Position numbers and translations under genes: made by a program
The notes under the pieces: generated by a model
What the model was told of the DNA's origin: nothing
Databases searched by the model: none
The model's input: the letters and a program-made list of their open reading frames with translations, nothing else
From: Pseudomonas sp. MM213
Lineage (GTDB): Bacteria; Pseudomonadota; Gammaproteobacteria; Pseudomonadales; Pseudomonadaceae
Direction: 5' to 3'
Length of the DNA stretch: 64,000 nucleotides
Assembly (NCBI RefSeq): GCF_020423045.1
Contig: NZ_CP081943.1
Span: 310,001-374,000 of the forward strand
Shown: in pieces, positions 53,421-62,201 of the stretch
How positions within the stretch are numbered: the first letter of the stretch is position 1
How the letters are laid out: each line of letters begins with the position of its first letter

Positions 53421-54341
53421 ATGAACCGTAACGATCTGCGCCGCGTCGATATGAACCTGTTGGTGATTTTCGAGGCCTTGATGTTCGAGAGGAACCTGAC
53501 CCGTGTCGCTGAAAAATTGTTCATGGGCCAACCGGCGGTGAGTGCGGCGCTGGGGCGGTTACGGGATCTGTTTGACGATCCGTTGCTGTTGCGTAATGGC
53601 CGCGGCATGGAGCCGACAACGCGGGCGCTGGCGATTCTCAAGGAATTGCAGCCAGCGATGGATGTGATTTCCGGGGCGGTCAGCCGGGCGAAGGAATTTG
53701 ATCCGGCGAGCAGCTGCGATGTGTTCCGCATTGGTTTGTCGGACGACGCCGAATTCGGTTTGTTTCCGCCGTTGTTGCGGCAACTGCAGGAAGAGGCGCC
53801 GGGGATTGTTGTGGTGGTGCGGCGTGCGAACTATTTGCTGATGCCGGCTTTGCTGGCTTCGGGAGAGATCTCTGTGGGGGTGAGTTACACCACGGATTTG
53901 CCCGCGAATGCGAAGTGCAAGAAATTGCGCGACATCCCCTGCAAGGTGCTGCGTGGGGACAAGCGACCTGGGCTGCTGACGCTCGACGAATACTGCGAGC
54001 GACCCCATGCGATGGTGTCGTTTTCCGGTGATCTGAGCGGCAATATCGATCTGGATCTGGCCAAGGTTGGCCGCAGTCGTCGGGTGGTGTTGGGTGTTCC
54101 GCAGTTCAGTGGGTTGCGTGCGTTGCTTGCTGGCACGGAGATGATTGCGACGGTGCCGGATTATGCGGCGTGTGCGTTGGTTGAAGGGTGTGCGTTGCGG
54201 GCTGAGGATCCACCGTTTCCCATTGATGCTGCGCAGCTTTCGATGGCTTGGAGTGGGGTGCATGACAATGATCCGGCGGAGCGGTGGTTGCGGTCGCGGA
54301 TCAGTGAGTTTATGTCCAGGCCTTTGCCTGTATCGGGTTGA
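53421..54341 (+). CDS. LysR-family transcriptional regulator
   Basis: A 306-residue LTTR; ATG 53421 gives better spacing to GGGAG than GTG 53415. HTH at about 8-65 (NLTRVAEKLFMGQPAVSAAL; LRDLFDDPLLLRNGRGMEPT), of the NodD/PcpR-like branch. It follows the metallo-beta-lactamase-fold gene in the same direction. Confidence 0.9.
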   Translation: MNRNDLRRVDMNLLVIFEALMFERNLTRVAEKLFMGQPAVSAALGRLRDLFDDPLLLRNGRGMEPTTRALAILKELQPAMDVISGAVSRAKEFDPASSCDVFRIGLSDDAEFGLFPPLLRQLQEEAPGIVVVVRRANYLLMPALLASGEISVGVSYTTDLPANAKCKKLRDIPCKVLRGDKRPGLLTLDEYCERPHAMVSFSGDLSGNIDLDLAKVGRSRRVVLGVPQFSGLRALLAGTEMIATVPDYAACALVEGCALRAEDPPFPIDAAQLSMAWSGVHDNDPAERWLRSRISEFMSRPLPVSG

Positions 54342-54373
54342 ACGTGGCGGCCTTTGGGCCGACCATTTTCTTT

Positions 54374-55197
54374 TGGGTGTGCATATCCATTGCTGCGGTA
54401 ACGGCCGCCTATGGTTTCGCCCTTACGGCGACTCACTTTTGCAGACGCCCAAAAGTAAGCAAAACGCTTCGCCCCGGCGTCCGGCCCCTCGCTAAGGCTC
54501 GGTGTTCCCTCGCTCCGGTCCTGCTCCGTGGGCCCGCCGCCATCGGCCATCCCTGGCCGGGGGCGGCTAGCCCGGCATCCATGCCGGGCTGCCCACTGCG
54601 CAGAACCTGCGCTCGGCCTCTCGAGGGGGCGCTCAGATCAAAAGCTGAAGGCGAGCTAACGCTCGGCCTGATGAGTGGTGAAGGGCGGGTGCGTTGCTTT
54701 GCTCTTCGTAGGAGCGATGCTTGCTCGCGAAGGCGGCCTAACAGCCGACCCTTCACCCACGAATGTCCCCAATTCCCTGTAGGAGCCGGCTTGCCGGCGA
54801 TGGCGTCCGGTCAGTCACGCATTCATTGCCTGACCACCGCCATCGCCGGCAAGCCGGCTCCTACAGGGGACCGCGTTAGCTTTTGATTTTCACCACTCAT
54901 CAGGTCGAGCGTTAGCTCGCCTTCAGCTTTTGATCTGAGCGCCCCCTCGAGAGGCCGAGCGCAGGTTCTGCGTAGTGGGCAACCCGGCATGGATGCCGGG
55001 TTAGCCGCCCCCGGCCATGGATGGCCGATGGCGGCGGGCCCACGGAGCAGGACCGGAGCGAGGGCATGGCGAGCCTTAGCGAGCCACCGAACGAAAGGGG
55101 CAAGAGCGCTTGGTTACTTGCCGCTTCTGCAAGTGACTCGCCGTAAGGGCGAAACCAATAGCAGCCGTTACCGCAGGAATGGATATGTACATCAATA
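54374..55197. repeat. large inverted repeat (arms about 308 bases) enclosing a REP pair
   Basis: The left arm (54374-54681) and right arm (54890-55197) are inverse copies. The inner 90 bases differ at two positions only; the outer parts diverge more. Arms contain CTCGAGAGGCCGAGCGCAGG, the pair CCCGGCATGGATGCCGGG, and CCGTAAGGGCGAAACC. The centre (54682-54889) has a REP half at 54708 and a REP pair at about 54780-54867. The arms resemble the intergenic repeat families described in P. fluorescens genomes. No gene is supported in 54342-55385; a further REP half lies at 55220-55248. Confidence 0.88.
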
Positions 55198-55385
55198 AAA
55201 GATAGGGAGGCTATCAGGCCGCCATCGCCGGCAAGCCAGCTCCTACAGGGGGGGCGATGGCTGGCGATCCTGATCGGCTCACAAAAAGAGCACGTACATT
55301 CAATTTTCCCCGCCCCCACACCGGCACTATCGAATGAGGTCCCGGCGCTTTGACGCCGATGGTTTTTCATTTGTGCAGGTAGTCC

Positions 55386-55802
55386 ATGAACGCTTCGCAA
55401 TGGGATGAACGGGCCCAGGATATCGGGCTGTTTTTTTTGCGGGTCAGCGGTGGTTTGTTTCTGCTGTGGGTGCACGGTTTGCCCAAGCTGCTTAACTACA
55501 ACGCTCAACTGCAAGTCATCGAAGACCCTTTCCATCTGGGCGCGAATGTCACGCTGATGTTGGCGATTTTTGCCGAGGTGCTGTGCCCGCTGCTGATCAT
55601 TGCCGGGGTGTTGGTGCGCCTGGCGTGCCTGCCGGTTTTGTCTGTGTTGTGGATCGCGCTGCTGGTTGTGCACCCGCAATGGAGCCTCGAGGAAGGGCAG
55701 TTCGGCTGGCTGCTGTTGATTCTGTTCACCAGCCTCTTTATCGCCGGGCCGGGACGGCTGGCGCTCAATGTCCGATTCGCCGGAGCTTTGCGTTATGCCT
55801 GA
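55386..55802 (+). CDS. DoxX family membrane protein
   Basis: A 138-residue protein with four hydrophobic helices (about 16-36, 53-75, 78-98, 108-128) and the N-terminal DoxX pattern FFLRVSGGLFLLWVHGLPKLL. DoxX-type proteins take part in thiol/quinone redox or detoxification complexes. It overlaps the next gene by 8 bases. Confidence 0.9.
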   Translation: MNASQWDERAQDIGLFFLRVSGGLFLLWVHGLPKLLNYNAQLQVIEDPFHLGANVTLMLAIFAEVLCPLLIIAGVLVRLACLPVLSVLWIALLVVHPQWSLEEGQFGWLLLILFTSLFIAGPGRLALNVRFAGALRYA

Positions 55803-56385
55803 ATCCAATCGTTTCGAGGAAGTCGTGACCCTGGTCATCAAGCACCGGGTCAAAGCCGGTTTTGAAGTGCCCTACGAAGCCTGGTTGCGCAACATCGTCA
55901 GCATCGCCGGGCAGCAGGAAGGGCACTTGGGGGTGGATGTGATGCGCGGCAAGAGCGCCGGCCTCGACATGTACACCTGCGTGCTGCGCTTTTGCTCCAC
56001 CGACGCGATGCAGCACTGGCTCGATTCGCCACAACGGCTGGAACTGGTCAACGAAGCCACGCCGATGCTCGCCGATGGCGACCAGACCGAGGTCAACCCG
56101 GTCAAAGAATTCTGGTTCGCGCCGCAGGCTGAAACCGGTTCGCCGCCGCCGCGCTGGAAGCAGGCCGTGGTGACGTTGCTGGTGATTCTGCCGCACACCT
56201 TGCTGGTGCCGCTGATCTGGGGCCCGCTGTTGCGGCTTAACGCGTTCCTGTCCAATTACGTGGTCGCCACGTTCCTGATCACGCTGACCATCGTCGTTTC
56301 GGTGGTGTACCTGTTCATGCCGATGGCGACGCGTTTGTTCGCGCCTTGGCTGTCCCCCTCCACTCAGCCCAAGGAAACGCGATGA
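55795..56385 (+). CDS. antibiotic-biosynthesis-monooxygenase-like domain with two membrane helices
   Basis: A 196-residue protein. ATG 55795 lies within the DoxX stop region. Residues about 8-105 form an ABM-type ferredoxin-like domain (VTLVIKHRVKAGFEVPYEAWL; GVDVMRGKSAGLDMYTCVLRF); about 128-150 and 157-180 are hydrophobic helices. The ABM-2TM form is known in bacteria but its function is not. Start and stop overlaps with both neighbours imply one operon. Confidence 0.87.
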   Translation: MPESNRFEEVVTLVIKHRVKAGFEVPYEAWLRNIVSIAGQQEGHLGVDVMRGKSAGLDMYTCVLRFCSTDAMQHWLDSPQRLELVNEATPMLADGDQTEVNPVKEFWFAPQAETGSPPPRWKQAVVTLLVILPHTLLVPLIWGPLLRLNAFLSNYVVATFLITLTIVVSVVYLFMPMATRLFAPWLSPSTQPKETR

Positions 56386-58220
56386 ACGCCGACCTGATTT
56401 TGTTCAATGGCCAATTTCATACCGTTGACCGTGAAAACCCACGCGCCAGTGCCGTCGCCATCAGCGATGGCCGCTTCGTCGCGGTCGGCACTGACGCCGA
56501 AGCCATGGCCCTGCGCGGCTCCGGCACCCAGGTCATCGACCTCAAGGGCCGCTGTGTCATCCCCGGCCTTAACGACTCGCACTTGCACCTGATCCGTGGC
56601 GGTTTGAACTACAACCTCGAACTGCGCTGGGAGGGTGTGCCGTCGCTGGCCGACGCCCTGCGCATGCTCAAGGATCAGGCTGACCGCACGCCAACGCCAC
56701 AATGGGTGCGCGTGGTCGGTGGCTGGAACGAATTCCAGTTCGCTGAAAAGCGCATGCCGACCCTCGAGGAACTCAACCAGGCGGCGCCGGATACGCCGGT
56801 ATTTGTCCTGCATCTATATGACCGTGCTCTGCTCAACCGCGCCGCATTGCGCGTGGCCGGTTACACCCGCAATACGCCGAACCCGCCGGGTGGCGAGATT
56901 GTGCGCGATGCCAACGGTGAGCCGACCGGCATGCTGGTCGCGCGCCCGAACGCGATGATTTTGTACTCGACCCTGGCCAAGGGACCGAAGTTGCCGCTGG
57001 AGTATCAGGTCAACTCAACCCGCCAGTTCATGCGCGAACTCAACCGTCTCGGCCTGACCAGCGCCATCGATGCCGGTGGCGGTTTCCAGAATTATCCGGA
57101 CGATTACCAGGTGATCGAGCAGTTGGCCAAGGACCAGCAACTGACCATCCGCATCGCCTACAACCTGTTCACCCAGAAGCCGAAAGAAGAGCTGGCCGAC
57201 TTCAAGAACTGGACCAGCAGCGTGACCCTGCATCAGGGCGATGATTTCCTGCGACACAACGGCGCCGGGGAAATGCTGGTGTTCTCGGCGGCGGATTTCG
57301 AGGACTTCCTCGAACCGCGTCCGGACCTGCCGCAAACCATGGAAGACGAACTCGAACCGGTGGTCCGCCACTTGGTCGAGCAGCGCTGGCCGTTCCGTTT
57401 GCACGCCACGTACAACGAATCCATCAGCCGCATGCTCGACGTGTTCGAGAAGGTTAACCGCGACATTCCGTTCAATGGTTTGCCGTGGTTTTTCGACCAC
57501 GCCGAAACCATCACGCCGCAGAACATCGAGCGGGTGAGGGCGCTGGGCGGTGGTATCGCGATTCAGGATCGCATGGCGTTTCAGGGCGAGTATTTCGTCG
57601 AGCGTTACGGCGCCAAGGCTGCCGAAGCGACGCCGCCGATCAAGCGCATGCTGGCCGAAGGTGTACCGGTTGGCGCTGGCACCGATGCGACGCGGGTGTC
57701 CAGCTACAACCCATGGACTTCGCTGTACTGGATGGTCAGCGGTCGCACCGTCGGTGGCCTGGAGCTGCACGCCGAGGGGCTGTCCCGGCAGACCGCGCTG
57801 GAGCTGTTCACCCACGGCAGCGCCTGGTTCTCTTCCGAGCAGGGCAAGAAAGGCATGATCAAAGTCGGCCAACTGGCTGACGTCGCAGCCCTGAGCGCGG
57901 ACTTTTTCAGCGTTGACGAAGAAGCGATCAAGTGGATCGAGTCGGTGTTGACCGTGGTCGGCGGCAAGGTGGTGTACGCCGCCGGTGATTTCGAAAAACT
58001 CGGCCCGGCCAGTGTGCCGGTGCTGCCGGACTGGTCGCCGGTGGTCAAGGTGCCGGGTCACTGGCGCCCGACGTCGCCGATGCAGGCGCAGGTTCACCAT
58101 TGCAGCGGGCCGTGCGGCGTGCACTCCCATAGCCATGAAAAGGCGCGGTTGTCGAACGCGCCGGTCAGCGATTTCGCCGGTTTCTGGGGCGCCTTTGGCT
58201 GCTCGTGCTTCGCGTTCTGA
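56382..58220 (+). CDS. amidohydrolase, YtcJ family
   Basis: A 612-residue metal-dependent hydrolase; ATG 56382 overlaps the previous stop and has AAGGAAA upstream. Features: NDSHLHLIRGG near 64 (metal HxH), FDHAETITPQNIERV near 370, and GAGTDATRVSSYNPW near 440. The C-terminus has an unusual Cys/His-rich tail (VHHCSGPCGVHSHSHEK) that could bind a metal. YtcJ proteins hydrolyse amides of unknown nature. Third gene of the DoxX operon. Confidence 0.9.
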   Translation: MNADLILFNGQFHTVDRENPRASAVAISDGRFVAVGTDAEAMALRGSGTQVIDLKGRCVIPGLNDSHLHLIRGGLNYNLELRWEGVPSLADALRMLKDQADRTPTPQWVRVVGGWNEFQFAEKRMPTLEELNQAAPDTPVFVLHLYDRALLNRAALRVAGYTRNTPNPPGGEIVRDANGEPTGMLVARPNAMILYSTLAKGPKLPLEYQVNSTRQFMRELNRLGLTSAIDAGGGFQNYPDDYQVIEQLAKDQQLTIRIAYNLFTQKPKEELADFKNWTSSVTLHQGDDFLRHNGAGEMLVFSAADFEDFLEPRPDLPQTMEDELEPVVRHLVEQRWPFRLHATYNESISRMLDVFEKVNRDIPFNGLPWFFDHAETITPQNIERVRALGGGIAIQDRMAFQGEYFVERYGAKAAEATPPIKRMLAEGVPVGAGTDATRVSSYNPWTSLYWMVSGRTVGGLELHAEGLSRQTALELFTHGSAWFSSEQGKKGMIKVGQLADVAALSADFFSVDEEAIKWIESVLTVVGGKVVYAAGDFEKLGPASVPVLPDWSPVVKVPGHWRPTSPMQAQVHHCSGPCGVHSHSHEKARLSNAPVSDFAGFWGAFGCSCFAF

Positions 58221-58287
58221 CGATCAAAAAAAGCGCCGACCCGCGTGTCGGCGCCTGACGTAATACCCATCCATCGAGGAGTTTCAC

Positions 58288-58914
58288 ATGAGCAACGTTC
58301 CGTACAAACGCCTGAACAAAGACGATGCCGTTGTCCTGTTGGTCGATCACCAGACCGGTCTGATTTCGCTGGTTCAGGATTTCTCGCCGAACGAATTCAA
58401 GAACAATGTCCTGGCCCTGGGCGACGTGGCCAAGTTCTTCAAACTGCCGACCATCCTCACCACCAGCTTCGAAAAAGGCCCGAACGGCCCGATGGTGCCG
58501 GAATTGAAAGAGCAGTTCCCGGACGCGCCGTACATCCCGCGTCCAGGCCAGATCAACGCCTGGGACAACGAAGATTTCGTCAAGGCCGTCAAAGCCACCG
58601 GCCGCAAGCAACTGATCATCGCCGGTGTGGTGACTGACGTTTGCGTGACCTTCCCGACGCTGTCGGCGCTGGCCGAAGGGTTTGAAGTGTTTGTGGTGAC
58701 CGATGCTTCGGGTACGTTCAACGAAACCGTGCAACAAGCTGCGTGGGCGCGTATGGCCGCCGCCGGTGCTCAACTGGTGAACTGGTTCTCCGTGGCGTGC
58801 GAGCTGCAGGGCGACTGGCGCAACGACATGGAAGGCCTGGCGAATCTGCTGTCGCCGCGTATTCCCAACTACCGCAACCTGATGAACAGCTACTCGGTAT
58901 TGACTTCGAAATAA
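58288..58914 (+). CDS. isochorismatase-fold hydrolase (YcaC-like)
   Basis: A 208-residue cysteine hydrolase. Triad visible as Asp in LLVDHQTGL, Lys in KATGRKQLIIAGV and Cys in VVTDVCVTFPTL (near 119). It matches the YcaC group, common in Pseudomonas, whose substrate is unknown. It follows the amidohydrolase by 67 bases and ends with a terminator at 58925-58957, so it is probably the last gene of this operon. Confidence 0.93.
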   Translation: MSNVPYKRLNKDDAVVLLVDHQTGLISLVQDFSPNEFKNNVLALGDVAKFFKLPTILTTSFEKGPNGPMVPELKEQFPDAPYIPRPGQINAWDNEDFVKAVKATGRKQLIIAGVVTDVCVTFPTLSALAEGFEVFVVTDASGTFNETVQQAAWARMAAAGAQLVNWFSVACELQGDWRNDMEGLANLLSPRIPNYRNLMNSYSVLTSK

Positions 58915-58924
58915 CCTCCGCTGT

Positions 58925-58957
58925 AAAAAATACCTGCCTCCGTGCGGGTATTTTTTT
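58925..58957 (+). terminator. rho-independent terminator
   Basis: AAAAATACC-TGC-ctcc-GTGCGGGTATTTTTTT: a stem of about 11 pairs with a U-rich tail (58951-58957), 10 bases after the YcaC-like stop. The A-rich left side could also serve the opposite strand. Confidence 0.88.
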
Positions 58958-58967
58958 GCCGGTTCCT

Positions 58968-59057
58968 GTAGGAGCGAGGCTTGCCCGCGAACCAGGCGAC
59001 TCGGTGTATCTGGTCGACCGCGTGATCGTTCTTCGCGGGCAAGCCTCGCTCCTACAG
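58968..59057. repeat. REP pair
   Basis: GTAGGAGCGAGGCTTGCCCGCGAA ... TTCGCGGGCAAGCCTCGCTCCTAC, about 90 bases, between convergent YcaC-like and mechanosensitive-channel genes. Confidence 0.94.
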
Positions 59058-59065
59058 GTTTTGGT

Positions 59066-60499
59066 TTATGCCTGGCGTTTTTGCAGCCAACTCAAAAAAC
59101 CACTTTTCTTGATCGGCACCGGTTTGGCCAGCAGCGCCAACCGACTGTTCTGCTGCCGCACCGCCTGCAACTTGTTCAACGCCCGACCCACTTCAACCCG
59201 CTGTTCCATGCAGCTGCGGGTCAGGGATTTGTCGATCCGGTAGATGATGCACGAGGTCAACGCGGTGAACGTGGCCTGCGACGGTGTATCGGTGAGGATG
59301 CTCTGTTCACCCATCACCTCGCTCGGCCCCATGCGCCCGGCTTCGGTTTGCCCTACGCCGTCCGGTACTGTTGCGCTGACCACGCCTGTGGCGATGACCA
59401 TCAGGCTGTCCGGCACTTCACCCAGTTCCAGCACCACCTGGCCTGCCGCGTACTGCTGCGCAACCATCGAATGGGCCATCCGGTCGCGTTCGTCTTCGCT
59501 CAGGGAACGGAAGACTTTCACCTCGTCCAGCAAGGACCGCGCGCGGGATGTCGGTTCGATCACGCCGTCGAGCTGTCGGGAAATACCCGCCGCTTCGAGG
59601 TGCCGATGGGCGAGGTCGAACAGTTGATTGCGCACTTCGCTTTTCTTGCCGAGTTCGGCGATAAACCCGCTGGCCACGTATTCGGACATGGTTTCGCCGG
59701 CCTCTTTCAGCACGGCTTTCGGCGCCGGGTTGAGCAGCAGACTGCTGCTGCCTTGCAGCGTGCGGTCCAGTGCCTCCAGCACCCGACGCGGACGGATATG
59801 GTTGGGCACCTGGATGCTGATCGACACACCATGCATGTTGCCGGGGCGGCTCAGGTTGACGATCTTCGCTTTGGCCGCCACCGAGTTCGGCACCACCGCC
59901 GTACTGCCGGCGCTGGTCAGCAGGTGAGTGGCGCGCCAATCGATGTCGAGCACTTTGCCCTCGACGCCGTCGATAATGATCCAGTCATCCACCTGATACG
60001 GTTTGGTGGTGTTGAGCACGATCCCGGAAAACACATCGCTCAGGGTGCTTTGCAACGCCAGGCCGACGACGATTGCCACCACCCCGGACGTCGCCAGCAG
60101 ACCTTTCACCGGCAACTCCAGCACGTACCCGGCTGCGGCGACGATGGCGATCAGAAACACCAGCGCGCCGATGACGTCCTGCAGCAACCGCCCGCTGTGC
60201 CCGATGCGCCGCATCAGCAGCAGGCCGATAACTTCGGTGAGCACACGTGCGGCGTACAGCCACCAGAGAATCCCCAGCGCCGTCGCGCCCAGTTGCGCCA
60301 CGCGGTCGTCTGCCAACAGCGGCGCCTGCAACGGGCTGACGCCGGCGTTGATGATGAGCGCGCTGAACATCACAAACAGCGCGAGACGCACACCGACCCG
60401 CGTGACGCGATGCTTGAACGGCGCTGCGTGCCAGAGCACGGCGTCGATGACCAGCAACAGCGCACTCCAGGACAGCAGATGACCGTAGATGAGGGACAT
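59066..60499 (-). CDS. MscS-type mechanosensitive channel with cyclic-nucleotide-binding domain
   Basis: A 477-residue membrane protein. ATG 60499 has GGAG upstream; the longer frame to 60580 runs into a REP unit and is rejected. Four to five helices in 1-165, the MscS pore/beta domain at about 130-240 (GVVAIVVGLALQSTLSDVFSG; WIIIDGVEGKVLDIDWRATHL; PNSVAAKAKIVNL), then a CRP-like nucleotide-binding domain at about 335-450 (FRSLSEDERDRMA; GEVPDSLMVIATGVVSATV; MGEQSILTDTPSQATFTAL). It may be gated by cyclic nucleotide as well as tension. Confidence 0.92.
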   Translation of the reverse strand: MSLIYGHLLSWSALLLVIDAVLWHAAPFKHRVTRVGVRLALFVMFSALIINAGVSPLQAPLLADDRVAQLGATALGILWWLYAARVLTEVIGLLLMRRIGHSGRLLQDVIGALVFLIAIVAAAGYVLELPVKGLLATSGVVAIVVGLALQSTLSDVFSGIVLNTTKPYQVDDWIIIDGVEGKVLDIDWRATHLLTSAGSTAVVPNSVAAKAKIVNLSRPGNMHGVSISIQVPNHIRPRRVLEALDRTLQGSSSLLLNPAPKAVLKEAGETMSEYVASGFIAELGKKSEVRNQLFDLAHRHLEAAGISRQLDGVIEPTSRARSLLDEVKVFRSLSEDERDRMAHSMVAQQYAAGQVVLELGEVPDSLMVIATGVVSATVPDGVGQTEAGRMGPSEVMGEQSILTDTPSQATFTALTSCIIYRIDKSLTRSCMEQRVEVGRALNKLQAVRQQNSRLALLAKPVPIKKSGFLSWLQKRQA

Positions 60500-60528
60500 G
60501 GAAGAACTCCGGAAGTCTGATTTTTTTT

Positions 60529-60980
60529 GTAGGAGCCGGCTTGCCGGCGATGGCGTACTTGAGGGCGCCTTCGCGAGCAAGCTTCGCTCCTACAGTTGAA
60601 CTGTGCGAACCCGATCCCCTGTAGGAACCAGGCTTGCCGGCGATGGCGTACTTGAGGGCGCCTTCGCGAGCAAGCTTCGCTCCTACAGTTGAACTGTGCG
60701 AACCCGATCCCCTGTAGGAGCCAGGCTTGCCGGCGAAGGCGTATTTGAGGGCGCCTTCGCGAGCAAGCTTCGCTCCTACAGTTGAACTGTGCGAACCCGA
60801 TCCCCTGTAGGAGCCAGGCTTGCCGGCGATGGCGTACTTGAGGGCGCCTTCGCGAGCAAGCTTCGCTCCTACAGTTGAACTGTGTGAACCCGATCCCCTG
60901 TAGGAGCCAGGCTTGCCGGCGAAGGCGTACTTGAGGGCGCCTTCGCCGGCAAACGGAGCGCCGCCCGGCCGCTCCTACAG
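60529..60980. repeat. tandem array of five REP units
   Basis: Units begin with GTAGGA at 60529, 60621, 60714, 60807 and 60900, with a 93-base period. Each pairs a left half of one type (CAGGCTTGCCGGCGATGGCG) with a right half of another type (CGCCTTCGCGAGCAAGCTTCGCTCCTAC), so the two arms are not complementary along their full length. Units 2-4 are almost identical, including the spacer TTGAACTGTG(C/T)GAACCCGATC. Recent in-place amplification is likely. Confidence 0.95.
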
Positions 60981-61013
60981 AAAAGCCCCTCGCACGATGA
61001 TCGTGGGAGGGGC
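60981..61013 (-). terminator. terminator of the esterase gene
   Basis: On the minus strand GCCCCTCCCACGAT-ATCGTGCGAGGGGC folds with one mismatch and is followed by TTTT (60984-60981). It lies 9 bases after the esterase stop. Confidence 0.82.
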
Positions 61014-61021
61014 GAGGGGAC

Positions 61022-62041
61022 TCAGTTCAGATGAGTCTTGAGTTCCAGCGCGGCCTGACGCACCGCCGCTTTCACTTCCGGAATCTGGCTCAGCGGATTG
61101 AGCAAGCCGAAGTCGTGAATCATCCCGTTGTAACGCACCGCCGTGACCGGCACACCGGCCGCATCGAGGTGGCGGGCATAGGCTTCGCCTTCGTCACGCA
61201 ACACGTCGAACTCGGCGGTCTGCACCAACGCTGCCGGCAAGCCCTTGAGCTGTTCGGCGCTGGCCTGCAACGGCGAGGCGTGGATCTGCGCACGCTCGGC
61301 CTGGTCGGTGGTGTAGTTGTCCCAGAACCAATTCATCATGCCTTTGGTGAGGAAGTGGCCTTCGGCAAATTGCTGGTACGAGCCGGTGTCGAACTGTGCG
61401 TTGGTCACTGGCCACATCAACAGCTGGAAGCGCAGCGCCGGGGCTTTCTGTTCCTTGGCCATCAATGCCACGACCGCCGCCATGTTGCCACCGACGCTGT
61501 TGCCGGCCACCGCGAGACGCTTGCCGTCGACGCCGATGTCCTTGCCATGCTCGGCCACCCAACGGGTCGCGGCGTAGGCCTGGTTGATCGCGGTCGGGTA
61601 GTGCGCTTCCGGCGACGGCGTGTAATCGACATACACCGCGACGGCGCCGGAGCCGACCACCAGGTCATGAATCAAGCGTTGGTGAGTCGGGTAATCGCCC
61701 AGCACCCAGCCGCCACCGTGGAAGAACATGAACACCGGCAACTCACCTTTGACCTTGGCCGGGCGCACGATTTTCAGGTTGATGGTTTGACCATCGACCT
61801 TGATTGCACGATCGCTGACGTCCACACCCGACAGATCAACCTTGACCGAGTTTTGCGCACCGGTCAGCACCGCACGGGCGTCTTTCGGGCTCAACTGCTC
61901 AAGCGGTTTACCGCCACCGGCGGCGAGGGCTTCGAGGAAGGCTTGAGTGTTGTGTTCAACGCCTGGGCTGCCAGCGGCAAAGGCGTTGCCGACGGAGAGG
62001 GCGAGCAGGGAAGCGGTCAGGGTTTTTTTGACGAGGTTCAT
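61022..62041 (-). CDS. secreted alpha/beta hydrolase, HSL/acetyl-esterase family
   Basis: A 339-residue enzyme; ATG 62041 with AAGGA upstream. Signal peptide about 1-23 (MNLVKKTLTASLLALSVGNAFA). HSL motif FFHGGGWVLGDYPTHQR near 108, nucleophile elbow GNSVGGNMA near 184, acid region EFDVLRDEGEAYA and His in MIHDFGLL near 312. Likely a periplasmic ester hydrolase. Divergent from a LysR gene that may control it. Confidence 0.93.
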   Translation of the reverse strand: MNLVKKTLTASLLALSVGNAFAAGSPGVEHNTQAFLEALAAGGGKPLEQLSPKDARAVLTGAQNSVKVDLSGVDVSDRAIKVDGQTINLKIVRPAKVKGELPVFMFFHGGGWVLGDYPTHQRLIHDLVVGSGAVAVYVDYTPSPEAHYPTAINQAYAATRWVAEHGKDIGVDGKRLAVAGNSVGGNMAAVVALMAKEQKAPALRFQLLMWPVTNAQFDTGSYQQFAEGHFLTKGMMNWFWDNYTTDQAERAQIHASPLQASAEQLKGLPAALVQTAEFDVLRDEGEAYARHLDAAGVPVTAVRYNGMIHDFGLLNPLSQIPEVKAAVRQAALELKTHLN

Positions 62042-62201
62042 GAGCAAATCCTTTTTAATTAATTAGAGATTGGTTACCTAAGGGTCAGGTTGCTGCTGCG
62101 CTGGGACTCAGGCCTCAGCAACACCGTGGACACAGATTAATAGGGTGCTCGAAAGGGAAAAAGCGGCTATAAAGCGTTTAACTGTCAACCGGAAAGTGAC
62201 A

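Noticed and set aside
60529..60980. CRISPR array, because of regularly spaced repeats
   Set aside because: The spacers are nearly identical between units and the repeats are REP palindromes; no cas genes nearby. The same holds for 10298-10811 and 51393-51787.
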